Shown here one piece after another: positions 60,839 to 64,000 of a stretch of 64,000 nt of DNA (within the stretch, counting starts at the first letter, position 1; every line of letters begins with the position of its first letter). Below the pieces are notes generated by a model. The model saw nothing but the letters and a program-made list of their open reading frames with translations, made no database searches and had not been told where the DNA came from. This DNA comes from Acidimicrobiia bacterium. GTDB taxonomy: Bacteria; Actinomycetota; Acidimicrobiia; Acidimicrobiales; CATQHL01. The stretch covers positions 17,409-81,408 of the forward strand of contig VXXM01000024.1 of the NCBI GenBank assembly GCA_009835395.1, given 5' to 3'. The position numbers and the translations under genes are program-made.

Positions 60839-60930
60839 GTGCCGCCGATGCTATGGGCGCCGACTTGACGCATCCGGGACGGCGGTCCGGTCCGCGCGGA
60901 GGGCAACGGCGCCGCCGGTCGGCTGACGGC

Positions 60931-61587
60931 TCAGCGAAGCGTGATGACCGTCAGCCCGTCGCCGACGGGCAGCATCGCCACGTGCGAGCGAGGATCGGCT
61001 GCCGCGTGGGTGTTGAAGGCGCGCAGCGACTCGGTGGTGTCGTCGTCCTGGTCGGGGTTGGCCACGCCGCCTCCCCAGAGCACGTTGTCCACCAGAATCA
61101 CGCCCCTGGGCGTCAGCCGCGGCAGCAACTCCTCGTAGTAGTTGATGTAGTTGGCCTTGTCGGCGTCGATGAAGGCGAAGCCCACCTCGGGCCCGGGCGG
61201 CAGGGCTCGCAGCGTCTCCAGCGCCGGGGCGATGCGCAGGTCGATGCGGTCGGCCACGCCGGCGCGCTCCCAGTACGACCGGGCGACGGCCGTCCACTCC
61301 ACCGAGACGTCACAGCACAGCAGCCGCCCGCCCGGCGGCAGCCCCCTCGCCACCGCCAGCGCCGAGTAGCCGGTGAAGGTGCCCACCTCCACCGCCAGCG
61401 AGGGCTGGAGCAGCCGCACGAGCATCGTCATGAACGAGCCCTGCACGGCGCCGATCTGCATCCGGCCGGCGTCACCCAGCGCCTCGGTGACCGCGATGAG
61501 GTCGCGCTGCAGTGCGTCGGGTTCGCTGGAGTGCGCGTCCATGTAGGCCAGCAGGGCCTCGTCGATCTGCGTGATCTGCGAACTCAC
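60931..61587 (-). CDS. Class I SAM-dependent O-methyltransferase
   Basis: The 218-aa enzyme belongs to the caffeoyl-CoA/catechol O-methyltransferase family. SAM motif I is VEVGTFTGYSALAVARGL, and the metal-binding FIDADKANYINYY and DNVLWGGGVANP segments are conserved. The GTG at 61587 is chosen because a TAGGAT -10 box lies 7 nt upstream; a start at 61614 would overlap the neighbouring gene. The acceptor is probably a small catechol or diol. Confidence 0.9.
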   Translation of the reverse strand: MSSQITQIDEALLAYMDAHSSEPDALQRDLIAVTEALGDAGRMQIGAVQGSFMTMLVRLLQPSLAVEVGTFTGYSALAVARGLPPGGRLLCCDVSVEWTAVARSYWERAGVADRIDLRIAPALETLRALPPGPEVGFAFIDADKANYINYYEELLPRLTPRGVILVDNVLWGGGVANPDQDDDTTESLRAFNTHAAADPRSHVAMLPVGDGLTVITLR

Positions 61588-61594
61588 CGGGCCG

Positions 61595-61600
61595 ATCCTA
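61595..61600 (-). promoter_or_regulatory. -10 box of O-methyltransferase gene (leaderless)
   Basis: TAGGAT on the minus strand lies 7 nt before the GTG, within the end of the upstream DUF1295 gene. A leaderless mRNA is likely. Confidence 0.45.
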
Positions 61601-62410
61601 CGAGGCGCCGCCATCCGGGGGACCGCCGCGGCGGCGGGGCGGCAGGGGCAGGAAGGCGCTGGTACGTCTCACGTATCCGGCGTAGCCGGGACGGCGATCG
61701 GCGATGGTGCTCTCCAGCATCCGCACCCCTGAGACCCGCACCAGGAGGACCGACATCACGACGGGGCCGGCGATCGTCCAGGCGCCGCCGCCCGCAGCGG
61801 CCACCAGGTAGAAGCCCCACCAGACGCAGAAGTCGCCGAAGTAGTTGGGGTGACGGGTGTACCGCCAGAGCCCGCGGTCCAGGACAGCGGAGCGGTTCGC
61901 GGGATCGGACTTGAAGCGCCGGAGCTGCTCGTCGCCGATCGTCTCGAACGCCAGCCCCACGGCCCAGACCGCGCAGCCCAGCCAGTCGAGCGGTCCCAGC
62001 CCCGGGGTATCGCCCGAAGCGCCCACGACCGCCTGCACGGGCAGCGACACCACGACGATCAGGGCGCCCTGCAGGCCGAAGACCATCACGAGGCTCCACC
62101 AGGTGAAGGTGCGCCGGGAGCGACGGGCGCGCATTGCCGCGTAGCGGTAGTCCTCGGGTTCACCCCACTTCCGTGCCAACAAGTGCACACCCAGGCGGAG
62201 TCCCCACACCGACACCATCGCCAGCACGAGCCAGGTGCGGGCTGTCACCGTCACCGAGGCGTCCCAGAGCCAGACCGCCCAAGCGGCCGCAACGTACGTG
62301 ATTCCCCAGAGCGGGTCCACGATGGAGGCGTCCCGCAGCCGCAGGCTCACCAGCCAGCCGGCGGCCATGATCACCCCTGCGGTCGTGGCGGTGACAGCCA
62401 GTGCGTTCAC
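61598..62410 (-). CDS. DUF1295 (steroid 5-alpha-reductase/ICMT-like) membrane protein
   Basis: The 270-aa protein has six or seven membrane segments and the signature GLWRYTRHPNYFGDFCVWWGFYL (about residues 180-205, key residues Arg-His-Pro-Asn-Tyr), shared with steroid reductases and isoprenylcysteine methyltransferases. It is a second member of this broad fold in the window, after the ERG24-like protein at 2625. It lies 57 bp after the MFS gene on the same strand. The substrate is unknown. Confidence 0.88.
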   Translation of the reverse strand: MNALAVTATTAGVIMAAGWLVSLRLRDASIVDPLWGITYVAAAWAVWLWDASVTVTARTWLVLAMVSVWGLRLGVHLLARKWGEPEDYRYAAMRARRSRRTFTWWSLVMVFGLQGALIVVVSLPVQAVVGASGDTPGLGPLDWLGCAVWAVGLAFETIGDEQLRRFKSDPANRSAVLDRGLWRYTRHPNYFGDFCVWWGFYLVAAAGGGAWTIAGPVVMSVLLVRVSGVRMLESTIADRRPGYAGYVRRTSAFLPLPPRRRGGPPDGGAS

Positions 62411-62467
62411 GGCTCGACGCTACGGTCCCCGGTCGGCGAATGCCCCGGGTGGCGCCGCCGGACGGTC

Positions 62468-63781
62468 CTACCTCGCACTCGCCGGCTGCGCCCGCCCGAC
62501 GACGGCCACTGGTATGGCGGCCACCGCCAGGAGACCGGCGGCGGTCGCCAGGGCCACAGGCAGCGAGACGAACTGCGCCACGAGGCCGAGCGTGACGCCT
62601 CCCAGCACCTGGCCGAGAGCCTCCGCCTGACCCAGGAACGAGATCACCGTGGCCCGCACCCCCGAGGAGGCCTCGCGGTTGGCCATCGCCTCGGCGAGGG
62701 GGTAGGTCGTCTCGCCGGCCACGTCCAGGACTGTCCAGCCGGCGAGTGCAACGGCGAAGATCGGGCTCACCGCCAGGGCCAGCGCTCCGGCGCCCGCCAC
62801 GATCAGCAGCCGGGCCAGCAATCTGGCGTCCCGGGATGCGTCACGTCGCCCCAAGCGCCGTCGCAGCCAGATCATCACGGGGATCGACAGCGCCGCCATG
62901 ACGAACCACACCACACCGAAGAGGAGCACTGCCTCACCGCCGGTGTAATCGGGGAGCCCCAACTCCACCAGACGCAGCACCTCGAGCCGCTCGATGGCCT
63001 CGCCGGCGAAGCCGGTGATCGCCGCCGCCGAGACCACCGCCAGCAGTGTCCGCCGGCGCAGTGCGAGGGCCGCGCCTTGACGCCAGATCGTCAGTGCCTC
63101 GCGCCAGGCACCTCCCGCGCTCGCGCCAATGCGCGTATCCCGTATGAACGCTGTCTCAGTCATCGTGACAGCCAGGTAGGCGGCGAACGCCAGGCCCAGT
63201 GCCCCGGCGACGACCATGGCGCCGCGCAGTGACCAGGCGCCGACCCCGGCGGCGACGCCGAGACCGATCATCAGGCCGATGGCCCGCCAGATCGCCTGAC
63301 GCACGATCAGCTGATCCAACCGGGCGGCACCCGGCGCGCCGTCACCTGTCTCGGAGGAGTCCGGTTGGCCGGCATCCCCGGCGGAGCTGTCCGCCGCTCG
63401 CGGTCCCGAGCCGGCCAGCAGCTCGTCGGTCACCCAGGCCGTCGCCGCGCCACTCTGCATGGTCCAGCCGACGGCCCAGACTGCCTGCCAGACCATCATC
63501 GAGGCGAAGGCGGGTGAACTCGCCATGAGTCCGATCGCCGCCCCCATCACGGCGAAGGAGGCCACGACCGACGGTTTGCGACCGTAGAGGTCGGCCAGCA
63601 CACCCGTCGGGGCTTCCGCCACCAGGATCGTGAGCACCAGCGCCGTTCCCAGCAGCGCCAGCCGCAGTGGCGGGAGCTGCAGCTCCACGACCCACCACAC
63701 CACCACCGGCAGCCCCGCCGCCCAAGTGAACCCCTGCGCCGCGCCGGTGAGCAGGAAGAGTCGATCGGGCCGGCCGCGCAC
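62468..63781 (-). CDS. MFS transporter
   Basis: The 437-aa protein has 12 predicted membrane segments and the loop 2-3 motif ADLYGRKPSV. A hydrophilic acidic central loop rich in Ser, Asp and Gly (about residues 125-160) separates the two halves. GETTYPLAEAMANREASSGVRATVISF in the second half resembles MFS members close to drug/tetracycline exporters. GTG start 8 nt after a TATGCT -10 box. An efflux role is likely; the substrate is unknown. Confidence 0.88.
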   Translation of the reverse strand: MRGRPDRLFLLTGAAQGFTWAAGLPVVVWWVVELQLPPLRLALLGTALVLTILVAEAPTGVLADLYGRKPSVVASFAVMGAAIGLMASSPAFASMMVWQAVWAVGWTMQSGAATAWVTDELLAGSGPRAADSSAGDAGQPDSSETGDGAPGAARLDQLIVRQAIWRAIGLMIGLGVAAGVGAWSLRGAMVVAGALGLAFAAYLAVTMTETAFIRDTRIGASAGGAWREALTIWRQGAALALRRRTLLAVVSAAAITGFAGEAIERLEVLRLVELGLPDYTGGEAVLLFGVVWFVMAALSIPVMIWLRRRLGRRDASRDARLLARLLIVAGAGALALAVSPIFAVALAGWTVLDVAGETTYPLAEAMANREASSGVRATVISFLGQAEALGQVLGGVTLGLVAQFVSLPVALATAAGLLAVAAIPVAVVGRAQPASAR

Positions 63782-63789
63782 GATCGCGC

Positions 63790-63795
63790 AGCATA
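63790..63795 (-). promoter_or_regulatory. -10 box of MFS gene (leaderless)
   Basis: TATGCT on the minus strand lies 8 nt before the GTG start, without a ribosome site. Confidence 0.5.
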
Positions 63796-64000
63796 GGAAC
63801 CGACGCCCAGCGCTGTTCGTTCACCCGGCGACCGACGAACGACCGCTCTGGTGTACCCCCCCACGCGAGATCCTCGCCGACTGTGCCGGCTCCCGGAACC
63901 GCCGTGCTCGTGTGTCGGCGTCGGTCCAGATCGGGTGTCAGCACCGGCTGGGGATGGGGGTCGGTAGGGGTGGTTGGTGGCACGGCCCGGGGGGCTGTGC
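63796..64000. other. Window end, no gene seen
   Basis: The last 205 bp contain no convincing gene on either strand; the open frames here lack family similarity and run against the MFS gene. A gene could begin beyond the window. Confidence 0.35.

Overview
The window is a gene-dense, GC-rich chromosomal segment with no phage, transposase, integrase or CRISPR signature. It looks like an actinobacterium, possibly a deep-branching environmental lineage such as Acidimicrobiia; that placement is inference. The reasons are high GC, frequent GTG/TTG starts, F420-type oxidoreductases (LLM and PPOX families), an actinobacterial-type uracil-DNA glycosylase motif, and several genes that start 6-8 nt after a TAnnnT -10 box, which suggests leaderless mRNAs.

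Region 1 (about 0-20 kb) is a sugar/nucleoside catabolic block. It has two nucleoside hydrolases, a cytidine deaminase, two RraA-family aldolase-like proteins, two SDR dehydrogenases, two enolase-superfamily dehydratases, an SMP-30 lactonase, an aldo/keto reductase, DhaK/DhaL kinase subunits, an LLM oxidoreductase and a CUT1-type ABC importer. A FadR-type GntR regulator sits among them. I find five related 15-bp imperfect palindromes (roughly ACTYAT-NNN-ATRAGT) in four of the divergent promoter regions of this block, which points to one GntR-controlled regulon. The inferred route is: import or hydrolyse nucleosides, oxidise the sugar to a lactone, open it, dehydrate the acid, then cleave or oxidise the product.

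Region 2 (about 20-30 kb) is a polyamine block on the minus strand. It runs aminotransferase, C45 acyltransferase/hydrolase, GNAT, Lrp regulator, agmatinase, PotA, PotB, PotC, PotD, with mostly overlapping genes. A FAD-dependent amine oxidase-like gene is divergent from it across a perfect 17-bp palindrome.

Region 3 (about 30-42 kb) holds a molybdenum hydroxylase operon whose large subunit is encoded as two genes, followed by a cupin. Divergent from it are an SMP-30 lactonase, an isochorismatase-fold protein with Ser at the usual Cys position, and a complete LIV-type ABC importer. The binding protein of that importer carries a long Ala-rich stalk.

Region 4 (about 42-64 kb) is more housekeeping-like: a fused indolepyruvate:ferredoxin oxidoreductase, an acyl-CoA dehydrogenase, a tRNA-Arg(UCU) whose CCA end overlaps the start codon of a homodimeric E1-type 2-oxoacid dehydrogenase, a YgjP-like metallopeptidase, a VOC protein, an SDR, a PAP2 phosphatase, glutaminyl-tRNA synthetase, an F420/FMN split-barrel protein, a large secreted protein with PPC-like domains, an NCS2 nucleobase permease with an added cytosolic domain, OsmC, YihY/BrkB, an O-methyltransferase, a DUF1295 membrane protein and an MFS transporter.
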